Of a stretch of 64,000 bases of DNA, positions 1 to 11,502 are shown piece after piece (the first letter of the stretch is position 1; each line of letters begins with the position of its first letter). The position numbers and the translations under genes are program-made. The DNA is taken from positions 1,972,165 to 2,036,164 of the forward strand of contig NW_002060943.1 in NCBI RefSeq assembly GCF_000150275.1, in the 5' to 3' direction. This DNA comes from Trichoplax adhaerens. Taxonomy: Eukaryota; Placozoa; Uniplacotomia; Trichoplacea; Trichoplacidae. The notes below the pieces were generated by a model. That model had not been told where the DNA came from. It saw nothing but the letters and a program-made list of their open reading frames with translations, and did not search any database.

Positions 1-1555
1 GAATATTATAATGGCATGGATATCGTTCTCCAACGGAGCGATATGATGGCTCATGGTGCCAAATACGAATTAGTACCTGAAACTACCGAGAAATTCACCA
101 ATGTCCGCCAATGCTTTAGCATTAAAGGTAGCAAAGCTGCTCCAGTAACACCACAAGCCATCTTACCAGATTTAAGCAAATTTAGCAAGACTGGCACCAA
201 AACCTACAACAAAATCAAATGCGATGTCTGGACCTACAAAAATAAGCAAATGGGCCGTGTCAACACCTATACTATGTATGTAACCCAAGGTTCCAAGCCA
301 TCGCCAGTCCATTATATCATGGAAGGCTACGATTCCTTGCTAGGATCTCATTATGATGAGTACAAATTAGATTATAAGAATTATAAAGCTGGAAAAATAG
401 CCGACAACATGTTTGATCCACCTAAAAAAATGAAATGCCATGGTTTCCCTGGACCTGGCTTGGAAGCCGATATGATTTCTTCACCCATGCAACAATTTAT
501 TGATCATGAAGCTGAAGATACTATACCTCGCATCTTTCATCATTTTGCTAGTAAACATCAAAAAAATTATAAAGATGAAAGAGAAAGAAGATTCCGAGAA
601 AATACTTTTAGGCAAAATCTACGCTTTATTCATTCTACCAATCGTCAACGACTTGGTTTTACTGTCAAAGTCAATCATTTAGCTGATTTAACCGATAACG
701 AGATTAAAGTCATGAACGGCAGGAAAACGAGCTTGAAGAAAAGTAAAACTTACCAAATGCCATTTAATCTAACTGGATTAGAGAGGTATGTTGCTCCAAC
801 CATCGACTGGAGGAAATTGGGTGCTGTCACACCGGTCAAGGATCAAGGTGTTTGTGGCTCGTGCTGGTCTTTTGGTACTACTGGCACCATCGAAGGTTCT
901 CTCTACTTGAAATCCGGTAAATTAGTCAGTTTATCCCAACAAAATATGATTGATTGCACATGGGGCTTTGGCAACAACGGATGTGATGGTGGTGAAGAAT
1001 TTAGGGCTTTCGAATGGATCGCCAAACATGGTGGTATCGCCACTGAAAAAAGCTATGGCCAATACCTTGCTCAAGATGGCAAATGTAAATTGAACAAGAC
1101 TAAAATTGGTGCTAAAATCCGTGGTTGGGTACAAGTACCACATGGTAATCAATCCGCTTTAAAATTAGCTGTATCTGCTGTCGGACCTGTTGCTGTAGGC
1201 ATGGATGCTGCTTTAAAGTCATTCTCTTTCTACTCATCTGGTATTTACTACGATAAACAATGTGGTAATAAGGAACAAGATTTAGATCATGCTGTTTTAG
1301 CTGTTGGCTACGGTAATGAAAATGGCCAAGATTATTGGATTATCAAAAATTCTTGGTCTACTCATTGGTAAGTCATTATTAACGCAACAGAGATCATTAA
1401 CAGTTGAAATAGAAACTCTAATTGTATATCAATTGCCTATGATTAAAACATAATTATCTTTGTTTAATAGGGGAGACGACGGATACGTTAAACTATCCAT
1501 GAAAAATAACAATTGTGGTATCGCGACCGATGCTTCTTTCGTCAACATCATGTAG
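1..1555 (+). CDS. Papain-family (C1A) cysteine protease with N-terminal extension, 5'-truncated by window edge
   Basis: Two exons are visible, 1-1367 and 1471-1555, joined by a GTAAGT...TAG intron that splits a Trp codon in the conserved NSWSxxWG region. The frame is open to base 1, and the residues there (EYYNG) align with an internal position of the third protease of this cluster (DYYHG, about residue 78), so the true start lies outside the window. Order: N-terminal extension, I29-type propeptide with an ERFNIN-like helix (bases 520-720), then the peptidase domain. The active site is intact: DQGVCGSCW gives the oxyanion Gln and catalytic Cys (about 841-867), LDHAV the His, and KNSW the Asn. 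Family members are secreted or lysosomal endopeptidases; the long N-terminal half resembles counting-factor-associated protein D-type proteases, recalled from family knowledge. It is likely a digestive enzyme. Confidence 0.9.
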
Positions 1556-3965
1556 TTGGACAAGCTTTCACTAGCTTTAGACTGTAATTGGCAGTATTTT
1601 GTAAATGATCTCTTTGAAAGTTTTAATTCTATCTGATAACCATAGATAGCCTATGCATCGTGTATAATTGTTCGTCATGGTATTTATGCACTTCTTGGCT
1701 GATATATTTTTTTTAACTCGTTTATTCACTTGATGATATAGAAAGATCTCAAGTCGTTGTCCATGTGATGATACCCTATTACTGATTAATCTATTATGTG
1801 ATTGCTCTTTTTAATTAGTTAATCTCATAATTGATCATTCTATTCTCGCAAACTATTGCGATAAAGTATCACTCAACAGATACAAATATTGTACTTAAAA
1901 GAATTAGATGTCTATGTGCAAAGTCCGATTCTAGTTAAACTATTCTAGAAATAAAATGAGAGTAGATTCATAAATAGACATTTTTACGTCTGGTTCTTGA
2001 TGACGCTATTTATTGAGTATTGGCTCAATGGTAAAAGTTATTAATATATTACGGTAGAGGAGACTATTTGTGATAGTTGGTGAAATAAGGTATAAATGAT
2101 AGAAGATTCGTCAAGATAAATCTCAGCGCACGTCTAGTCTGGATGACTACCTTGAATATTGAGTTAGTGGCTATGATTGTTCATCTACAGTACTACGATA
2201 CAGGAGGTTACGCATAGTTTTTGGGAAATATTATATAAATGATAGTGGTTTCGAGAAGATAAATCCCAGAGATATATAAGCATATGCAATACAAACGTAT
2301 CTATATATATAGCATATACAGTACATATGGATATGTTGTTATGTGTTGCTATATTATGTAACAAGTCCTGAGCATGGGGCCAGTGTAAGGAGACTACAAT
2401 AATTCGTCTTGTAATGAATTATTATAGAAATAATAATGGATACATAAATATGAATCTTTATGTCTAGTCTTTATTAAAATCGAGGAGACTAATATCGGCC
2501 TTTGCAAAACATTGCATACTACTAAACATCACATATGCGTAGACAAACACGGAGTACAGTAGATTTCTTTGATGCGACAGATTCTAGTAAAATCTACTAT
2601 GCAGTCAATAAGCAATGACGAGAATGATCAATATTGTTAATTTCATGCGATTCCATCTAAATGGATTAATTACCGGTTCATAAAAAGTAAAACTGAAAGC
2701 AAAGATCTCATCAATGTTAATAAATATACTCACAATTGAACTAAGCCTAAAGAGGCGAAGCATAAGGAAAATTTGCAAGGTGATTTTATACGGTATATTT
2801 CTATTGGTACATTCGAGGAGCATGAATAAGCACTCATCGTACAAAGCAATCTGAACACCATTCTTAGCAAATAAAGATTCACGGATAGCAATGTAACAAA
2901 TTCTCCATTTTTAAAGCTAAATTCTTGCAATCCTCTATTGTACTCACTATTACTAATTTACTATTAGTGAATAACAAGAAAAAATTGAGATAAATGAACC
3001 CCTTCGCATCAATATTTGGGTGTTTCCACCTACGGCAATACACAGAAATTCTGGCTAAAAAAATAGTAATAATTTGGCACTTTCCTGTCTTCTATCAGCA
3101 GCTAACGTAATAAATTTACCTTCATATATCATTTATTTTCCACTTACTATTATAATTATCGATTGACTCCTAGTTGAGTAATCAACTAGATAAATTGGTT
3201 ACCCTATACTAGAAATAGGTTTAACGGCTAGACGATAGAAACAATTTCCTGGTTGATGAGCGACATTTTTTACTGCTAATCATACTGTAAATAGCTAACA
3301 TCGTAAGGAAAAATTCTTCCATGACAATATTATAGGACACTTATGTATTAGTTTAACTCCAGATCTTCGATGGGACCGTTAAGTGGATTAGCATTACAGA
3401 GAATAGGTGTTATTGCAAGTCCTTAAAATATATTAATCAAGAAGAAACAATGGATATTATTTCATCATGTGATACACTCCACTATAAGCGTCCATTAAAC
3501 TTATGCTCATTCCTGGGGAAAATTCGAGCATTATTGGACATACAGTAGAATACAACCGAAAATTTTCTAATCCTGTTATGTTTTATTGCGAATCTCTAAT
3601 AATCATACTCCAATGGTAATTATTAATATAGCAATTGTTCATTTTTAGCAACTCCTTCTATTCCTTAATCTTTTGTTCATAAATAGTTTCTTGGTCTTTC
3701 CATTTGCAATCTTCTTCTAACATGTGGAGTAACGTAAATGGGACACTAGATCGCAAGGCCCAAGAATTCCATCGACACCAAATTAAAAGTACCCTCAAAT
3801 AATCAGTTCCTTTTCTACCTATTTGGACTGACGATCAAATAGTCGTTGTCGTCTATTAATCTTGTTTGATTATTCCAGCTTGCGTCTATACCTTGTAATT
3901 TAAGATCCAGAAAAAAACTCCCATTTTAGACTAATCAAACTAGTAATTAATCACGGTAAGCAGCC
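1556..3965. other. Intergenic, AT-rich, no gene seen
   Basis: No open frame with coding character. A phrase around 2070-2120 (GGTATAAATGATAG...AAGATAAATCTCAG) recurs loosely at 2230-2275, indicating a weak degenerate repeat. The region holds the 3' flank of the first protease and the promoter of the second; no clear TATA box can be assigned. Confidence 0.5.
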
Positions 3966-5705
3966 ATGAAATCAACTTGTCATTTTATAGCTACGTTTCA
4001 TGGAATCATTTGGGTTTTCTCTTTTCTATTAATGCAACCAATTACTTGTAAAACAATGACAGTTTTACCTCAGAATCCTCTAGAATATCGGGTTAAAGGT
4101 AAAATTCGATTACCTTACGCAAATGTAGTCGAACCTTTTGAAGCATGGTATTCTGCTACCTTGGGCAAGAGTCTAATTAGCTATTTTTCTGGGATGGATA
4201 CTATTTTCAATTTTTATCAACCTCAAAGTCATGGAGTAATTTGGGAAATCTGTCCTATACCTCGATCTGATGGCATTATCAAACAAACTTGTCTTGGACG
4301 TCGAGGAACGCGATTAAAACCGATTCGAGCTCAGCCATTTATTCCTAATTTTCAACAATTTCATCTAGAGAAACAAAACATATATTATCGTCATACCTTT
4401 TGTGATAAATGGACATGGAATAAAACGATATTGCATAAAATTAATCGCTACACCTTCTATACTAAACATGCAACTTCTATTCCGATTCAATTGATCATGT
4501 TTGGCTATAATAACTTATTTCATAATCATTACGATCATTATATCATCGATTATGAAGAATACGAAGGTTATCAACCGCATCAACTTCGTGATGAAAAGAT
4601 ATTTCAATTGCCCAATAATATACCATGTCGACTACTATCTAGTAAAAGACTTTATGATCATCATTACCAACAGCAAAGACTAATTAATTCCATGCAATCG
4701 CTTATCCCAGCTGAACAAACCATTGATGATCCAGTTGATTCTTTATTTCATCAATTTACCCATCAGTATAATAAAACCTATCGATATAGAGATCATCATC
4801 AACACGCCAAAAGACAAAATTATTTTCGCCAACATTTACGTTTTATTCAATCAACAAATAGGAAAGGGTTAAAGTATCAACTAAAATTAAATCACTTTGC
4901 TGATAGATCGGATAAAGAACTTTGGAATTTTACACAACGTCATTTTAAATTAAATTACGGCAAATTAGAACATGATGTTAAGAATTTTATTACTCGATAT
5001 AAACTGCCTTTCGCATTAGATTTAAATCAAAGTATAGCAGATCATTTGGATTGGAGAGATAGAGGCGCTATATCGAAGATAAGAGACCAAGGCATGTGTA
5101 GTTCTTGTTGGGCGCTATCAACTACTCAAGCAATCGAAAGTGCTTTATATATCCAAACTGGTGAGAAAGTAGAACTATCATCTCAAAGTTTAGTAGATTG
5201 TAGTTGGCCATTTGGTAATCAAGGCTGTTCTGGTGGATTTATTAGTCATACTTTAGCCTGGATTATTAAGCAAAGAGGTATTCCAACCAAATCCAGTTAT
5301 GGACAATACCTAGGTCGAAATGGTTACTGTCATCATCATGATCTAACTACAGGGGCTAAATTGAAAGGTTATTCTCAAATTCCTCAAGGGAATATGAAAG
5401 CATTAAAAGTGGCCTTAGCTAAAGTTGGACCTGTTACTGTAAGTATCAATACAAGCCCGAAAAGTTTCTTATTCTACTCATCTGGAGTATTTTATAATGA
5501 TCAATGCCTTGGAGATTATGCACACCTTGATCATAATGTTCTAGCAATTGGTTATGGCCGACAACATGATCAAGATTACATTTTAATTAAGAATTCATGG
5601 TCTGCCTATTGGGGGGATCATGGTTATATTAAAATATCAACAAGAAATAATAACTGTGGGCTAGCAACAAATGCTTATTATCCAATATTGGCATTAAACA
5701 ACTGA
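3966..5705 (+). CDS. Papain-family (C1A) cysteine protease with N-terminal extension, intronless
   Basis: A single 579-codon frame starting at an ATG followed by a hydrophobic signal peptide (residues 1-28), so the product is probably secreted or lysosomal. Residues ~30-245 form the extension shared with both neighbours; ~255-320 form the I29 inhibitor propeptide; ~360-579 the peptidase. Catalytic residues are Gln375, Cys381, His523 and Asn543. The usual CGSCW motif is CSSCW here, a Gly-to-Ser change next to the oxyanion hole; all catalytic residues remain, so activity is likely. At about 580 residues it is much longer than cathepsin L (~330). It has no intron where the first protease has one. 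An AATAAA at 5709 lies 4 bases after the stop. Confidence 0.92.
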   Translation: MKSTCHFIATFHGIIWVFSFLLMQPITCKTMTVLPQNPLEYRVKGKIRLPYANVVEPFEAWYSATLGKSLISYFSGMDTIFNFYQPQSHGVIWEICPIPRSDGIIKQTCLGRRGTRLKPIRAQPFIPNFQQFHLEKQNIYYRHTFCDKWTWNKTILHKINRYTFYTKHATSIPIQLIMFGYNNLFHNHYDHYIIDYEEYEGYQPHQLRDEKIFQLPNNIPCRLLSSKRLYDHHYQQQRLINSMQSLIPAEQTIDDPVDSLFHQFTHQYNKTYRYRDHHQHAKRQNYFRQHLRFIQSTNRKGLKYQLKLNHFADRSDKELWNFTQRHFKLNYGKLEHDVKNFITRYKLPFALDLNQSIADHLDWRDRGAISKIRDQGMCSSCWALSTTQAIESALYIQTGEKVELSSQSLVDCSWPFGNQGCSGGFISHTLAWIIKQRGIPTKSSYGQYLGRNGYCHHHDLTTGAKLKGYSQIPQGNMKALKVALAKVGPVTVSINTSPKSFLFYSSGVFYNDQCLGDYAHLDHNVLAIGYGRQHDQDYILIKNSWSAYWGDHGYIKISTRNNNCGLATNAYYPILALNN

Positions 5706-7217
5706 GATAATAAATTCGAGGAGGAATCATTTTAAATGAAGACAGAACAATATCTGTCAATACGATCAATCGACTAGCAATAATATTTTACCTAATTTAT
5801 AATAAATTAAGATCGTAAATTAATTGTATATTTATGGAATAGACTAAAAGAATCATGACTGCTATCTATTAAATCATCGCTACTTGTATAATGCATTATC
5901 TATTAGATCCAAAATAAAATTCTCCTAATGTCGGAAAATGTGTAACTGAAAATATATTTGTATTCTTTATTAAGTTAAAACTGATATAACTCATGAAATT
6001 GACTATATGCTGTGATTCTATTCCATTGATATTCCTCACATGCACATTTTTAAAAAGTACTCACTAAATTTAGGGATTGAATGCTATCACTATTATTATA
6101 AAGAAATACCTTATGTACTGAAACATAAACTTTATAAGTGCGATATAGCACTTGAAACCTTTTGCTTATGTTGCCTAATTTTGAAGTAATGAGAATTAAG
6201 CAAATAACGATATGTGTATGATTGCTATACCAACGCAATTGCAATTGCTATTGCTAGTTATGCTATAATAAAACAATAATCAAACTGTATTAGAAGAATA
6301 CTATGACATAGGCCGGTAATAATTTCTCAAGAAAACTGTCATCTCTACGCAGCTAAGAACTGGAAATGTAGTCCAATGTCTACATATACTTTCCTTCATA
6401 TCTTAGTAGAAATTACAATAAAATAACATTCCCTATGCACCCTTTAAAAGAGGCTCAATTTTAAAATGATGAGAATAGGATTTGTTAAATCGCGATTTCG
6501 CTCGGATTTCATAGTTTTAAATATGGTTAAATTACGTCTTCTTACAGCAGTATTCCAACTTTCTATATAATAATTTTCAGTAAGTAATCCTAATTCTCGG
6601 TGATTTATCTATGAATTCATTTCATTTCAATAAATCAATAATGCATAATTAAAATCAAACTGAATCGAACAGAATTGTCCATGATGAAAACTAACCGATT
6701 AAATCAGGAATGCTACCATAGTGTAAATTCAATTGATTGGAATTATTGATTATAGTCTTACTCTATCAGAGTTGAGATGTTACTGGCTTCAACGAGTTAA
6801 TCAAGCATCTCAGCAGGGGAACCTCCAAAATATTAAAAGACAAGGAAGACTTATACAGTAGACATTAGACAATCAACAGGTTCTGAGTTTATTAGCATAA
6901 TAAAGGCCAATCTAAATACAGTTCGTCTTTAATGTAACCATAATTTTGTTCAACTTAATACAGTACTAATATCAGGATTATTTGCCCTTAGGCTGTTCAT
7001 TTATCATTTATATTTGTCTATATAGTAAAAGCCAATTTCATTCACGATCAGTTTATAAGTCAATCTAAGTAAGATAAAGGCCCAATCATCATTGTATGAG
7101 AAAGTATTTTCTCATCGAAAGATCAAAAAAATCAACACCGTCCACTTTTCTATATTTGAAAAAAATTAGATAAATCGTTTTAACCACCGCTATTCCTGAT
7201 CTAAGTTTTATAATATT
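5706..7217. other. Intergenic between proteases 2 and 3
   Basis: Contains AATAAA motifs at 5709 and 5801 suitable for 3' processing of the second protease, and the upstream region of the third. No coding region recognised; short open frames here have no codon structure or similarity. Confidence 0.5.
5709..5714 (+). promoter_or_regulatory. Candidate poly(A) signal of protease 2
   Basis: AATAAA four bases after the TGA stop (5703-5705); a second AATAAA at 5801-5806 is the better spaced alternative. Confidence 0.4.
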
Positions 7218-8927
7218 ATGAATTTATTTATCCTTGCGGTTCTATTTTGCAGTGCTACTGCCGCCGTCGTCCATGGTGATGAATTTGATGATGATGATGA
7301 CTTCTCCTTTAGAGAAGAAAGCCTACATCCTCCTATCTACCAATCTGACTATAAAATAGTTGGTGTTCGAATAACGCCAACAAATTATGGCGGCATTAAG
7401 AAACCTTTTACACTGTGGTTGTCATCACGACGAGGAAAAAGTCGAACTGACTACTATCATGGTGTAAGTACAACTATTATTCGAAGAGACGATGGCCCGT
7501 TTGGTAGTGCTTATAAAATTATGCCAATCACAACTGAAACTCAATATAATGTAAAGTCTTGTGTCGCTATTCATGGCCGACCTCGTCACCCTTACCGGCC
7601 CCAGACGGCGATTCCATCACTGGTTAATATTTTTCGTAAAAGCGGAGAAATTCAATGCGGTAATGAAAAATGCAACATTTGGTCATTTAGTTATAAAATG
7701 TTGGGTCGAATTTATCTTTACGACTATTATGTAACACAAGGTCCTCATCCAAAACCAGTTCGTTTTCGAAAACGTTGTTATGATATTCTCTTACATCGGT
7801 ATTATTCCTACTATACTATAGAGATTAAGTCATTTCAGTTAGGAACAATCCCAGATTCAATATTTGATTTAAATGGTACACATTGTGGTGGTTTTCCTAA
7901 ACATCAATTACAATTATTTGATGCGGACATAGAAGACTTTCCATTGCAAACACAACCCAGTTTATCCGAATTATACAATGATCCAAGTGGTAATTTATTT
8001 AGTCAATTTATACTACAACATAACAAGAAATACCATAGTTGGTTTGAAAGGCGTCATCGTGAAATTAACTTTCTTAATAATGTCCAATACATTAACGATG
8101 TTAACCAACAAGGGAAAAGCTACACCTTGGCTATTAATCCTATGGCAGATATGACTGAGAAAGAATTAACTAATATGAGAGGACGTTTAAGGCGATTTTA
8201 TCATGCTACAAAGAATTATATACCTTGGAAATATGATCCACACGAAAAACCACTAGAAAGTATCGATTGGAGAAAGAAAGGCGCTGTAACTCCCATTAAA
8301 TATCAAGCTCACTGTGGTTCCTGTTTTGCTTTTAGTGCAGTAACACCAATTGAAAGTGCTCTCTTTCGCCAAACCGGTCGATTAATACCATTATCCGAGC
8401 AGAGTATTATCGATTGCTCATGGGGATATGGTAACTATGCATGTAATGGCGGTATGGAATATGCTGCCTATCAATTCGTAACCAAACATGGCATTCCATC
8501 GGCTAAATGCTATGGTCCTTATTTGGCATCGCCAGGTTATTGCCATCTTTTAAATTGTACTCATCGAGTTCGGTTAGACGGCTATTCTATAGTCTTGCCA
8601 TCAGGTAACGTCTCTGCAGTTCGGTTAGCCGTTTCAAAAATTGGCCCAATATCCATCGCTTTTAATGTTCATTCACTTTCTTTCCACTTCTATTCATCGG
8701 GCATTTTTGAAGATCCAACTTGCTACAATGATATACATCATATTAATCATGCCCTTAATTTAGTTGGATATGGTAAATTAGGTAATGAACATTATTGGAT
8801 AATAAGAAACTCATGGTCAGAACACTGGGGAGAAAATGGCTATATGAGAATGAAATCGACAAATGCTAATGAATGTGCAGTAGCTACATTTGCTACATTC
8901 CCTGTCTTGAAAAAAGATGGTATTTAG
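7218..8927 (+). CDS. Papain-family (C1A) cysteine protease with N-terminal extension, intronless, variant active-site loop
   Basis: A single 569-codon frame. Residues 1-20 are a signal peptide, followed by an acidic stretch (DEFDDDDDF, 21-29), the shared extension (~45-245), the I29-type propeptide (~255-320) and the peptidase (~348-569). Catalytic residues are present: Gln363, Cys369, His511, Asn531. The canonical DQGxCGSCW reads YQAHCGSCF: the Trp after the catalytic Cys is Phe, and the DQG before it is YQA. These are rare substitutions in active papain-like enzymes, so altered specificity or weak activity is possible. Like protease 2 it lacks the intron seen in protease 1. The three genes are a head-to-tail tandem family, probably of secreted digestive enzymes. 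Confidence 0.92.
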   Translation: MNLFILAVLFCSATAAVVHGDEFDDDDDFSFREESLHPPIYQSDYKIVGVRITPTNYGGIKKPFTLWLSSRRGKSRTDYYHGVSTTIIRRDDGPFGSAYKIMPITTETQYNVKSCVAIHGRPRHPYRPQTAIPSLVNIFRKSGEIQCGNEKCNIWSFSYKMLGRIYLYDYYVTQGPHPKPVRFRKRCYDILLHRYYSYYTIEIKSFQLGTIPDSIFDLNGTHCGGFPKHQLQLFDADIEDFPLQTQPSLSELYNDPSGNLFSQFILQHNKKYHSWFERRHREINFLNNVQYINDVNQQGKSYTLAINPMADMTEKELTNMRGRLRRFYHATKNYIPWKYDPHEKPLESIDWRKKGAVTPIKYQAHCGSCFAFSAVTPIESALFRQTGRLIPLSEQSIIDCSWGYGNYACNGGMEYAAYQFVTKHGIPSAKCYGPYLASPGYCHLLNCTHRVRLDGYSIVLPSGNVSAVRLAVSKIGPISIAFNVHSLSFHFYSSGIFEDPTCYNDIHHINHALNLVGYGKLGNEHYWIIRNSWSEHWGENGYMRMKSTNANECAVATFATFPVLKKDGI

Positions 8928-11502
8928 AAAGTAGATAAAAATATGAAATCTTTTCTGCTTATTACGGTTAATTAGTTAAGATCGCAAACTTTGTTGTACT
9001 ATAATTGCTTTTACGTGAGATAGAAGAGTTGACAAAAACGTTGGCAACTAAGAATTTGTTGTACATCTATTTATTTGTAACATTAGTATTTTAGATCAAT
9101 GGGGCAAATATTGATGTACATTTTTGAATTAGTCATTCTCAACTTTGAATAACTTTTCTTCAACATAACTTTATCGATAGACTAACTACACATAGAGTAT
9201 TCGAATGATTCTATCATGAAAATATTCTTTAGCATCAATTTATTCTTAAAATACAACTTCGGTTATCTTGATCATACTCCGATGACTAGCTAATGGGATA
9301 CTCAAAGTTGTGCGATATTGCTTTCATCTCTCGAAATGATGGCCATCGTTTGTAAAACGCGGCTATTAAGTTTAATCACTAACATTAACCTCGATTGTAT
9401 TATTAATACTAAGACTTACCTGTGTCTTGCGATCTATTCCTATTCGTATGTTAGACTGCAAGCATGAATAAGTTAAATACTCTCTCTATATATATTATAA
9501 TATGACGCATACCATCGTTTACGGCGCTATGTGTAGCATTTTTAATCATTTCTATGAATCTTTGATATGCACAAATGTTATAATTTCGGCTCTTGAGAGA
9601 ACTACAGCATTACAATTTCATTTTAAGATGTTGAATTAGATTTGCTTATGGCCAAAGAGCTAATACTATTATCGCGTAAGAGAACTAATATGTTACTCGC
9701 GTTTGTATGTTATATGAAGTTGAACACTAAATAGGCTTTTTTAAATGTAGCTTTCGACCAGAAAATGATTCTTTCCAATAGACGAATCAAAAAATCTTTG
9801 AAGAAATATTTGATAATTATAATACAAGTCTTCTGTATTTACTTGTCTTACTATTTTATTTCACTTCCGCTGTATCTGTGTAGCACCATCAATAAGTGCT
9901 ATCTTGCGTATATATACACCGTAAGATCATAAATTGATCCAATATATTACATTGTACTCTAAAATGATTCATAATAACGGATTCCAAGTTTTCAAATCTA
10001 TAAAATCGCTTATATAAACGATGTACATTTCTCAAGCGTTAAAAAAAATCAATAAAATCGAGTCTGAGTACAAATTCAAATAATTTTTAGCCATATCTTT
10101 AGCGATTTAAAGGTCAATATATATCATTGCCTTCATGTACTCTAATTACAAATATAACTGCTTATTCCTTATCTCTGTGGAGTAAGATTAACATTGATTT
10201 ACAAATTAATATAAAATTAATTAGCAATATAACTGTTATAGGTAGCATTTAAAAGTTCATTTTTATATTTACAAGAACCAAGATAGAACAAAGATGTAGG
10301 GTATTTTTAATTCTCCATTTGTCATATACAGTAATAGACAATGTACTATCTTGATAAGAAATTATACATTCGATCAAAATTCTTAATTATCTGATAGATA
10401 CCTATCATTTAGTAACCAATTGATGAGCCATTGCATTACATACATATAAATAGTATCATTCACGATACTTGATATTTGAGAAAATGCTCATCTTAAAGTT
10501 TCATGCCAATGAATGTAATCTTCATCACTGCTGCAATATAACTAGACATTGATCGATTTGACTGGAACGAAGAGACCTATATTCGTGCAAAGATCTGACT
10601 TTCCGAATGCTGAAAAATAAATTTCAACAGTGTGGATAATAAAGAGACCAAGTGTGACAGTTGCCAACTTTCCATGTAGGCCATGGTAGTAGTTATCAGC
10701 CGTACTAAAAATTATCAAAACGGTAAAAAAGTCCTATAGCTTAACAAGTGAAATATTCAATGAAAGATATAATCTCACAGTTATAATTTACCTCTTTCGA
10801 CAAGAGATGAGAAATTATCCATCACAGTTTTTTGGTATAAAACTGATAGATTTCTCGATAATCTTCTTGAAACTCTTCTGGGCAAATTCTTTGTCATCGT
10901 TAACAATCCTGTACTATCACTGCAGTTATTCATTATAGCGCCAATCCTATTGTGATAACGTATAAATAATTGATATTAGATATGAAGAGTTACATGATGT
11001 TGTATTATATGTTGTATTATATTTGTATTATCGTCATATTGCAAATAGAAAAGAAGCCCCTAAGCCTGAACTAGTATTGTAACGTTGAATAATTTACAAT
11101 ATAATAAAGCCGACTTACTGCAATTTAAAGAATAATTTCGAGTTGATTGATGAAACATAACCGCCCAATTCGTAATAAATACTACGGCAGGTATCGCTCA
11201 ATTTGGCTTGGGCAATTGGAATATCATTTAATAACCTAATTTATAAAGTGATGCAAACAGTAAAACTTATAAAATTGTTATTACAGAAAGGGTTCGTTAC
11301 TGATTATCTTTTATCAAATATGACTAGAAGTCAGTTAATACAATGCTGCAAACCTGAATGCGAGAGACACCAAAGCGTCATAAGCAATTGAATACGGAGT
11401 TAATATTATAGAAGACAAATAATGTAACGTCGGGGTAGAAGATGGTTCGGTGCATGCCATATGAAGAGCTAAATAGACAAATGATTAAAACCATTTAAAC
11501 TA
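8928..11502. other. Intergenic between the protease cluster and the lipase gene
   Basis: AT-rich with short homopolymers and no coding exon recognised. The one open frame of modest length (11203-11391, +) has no family resemblance and no splice partners. This is the convergent 3' side of two transcription units (protease 3 on +, PNPLA-A on -). Confidence 0.5.

Noticed and set aside
500-682. Overlapping plus-strand frame inside protease 1
   Set aside because: Out-of-frame shadow of the protease propeptide region.
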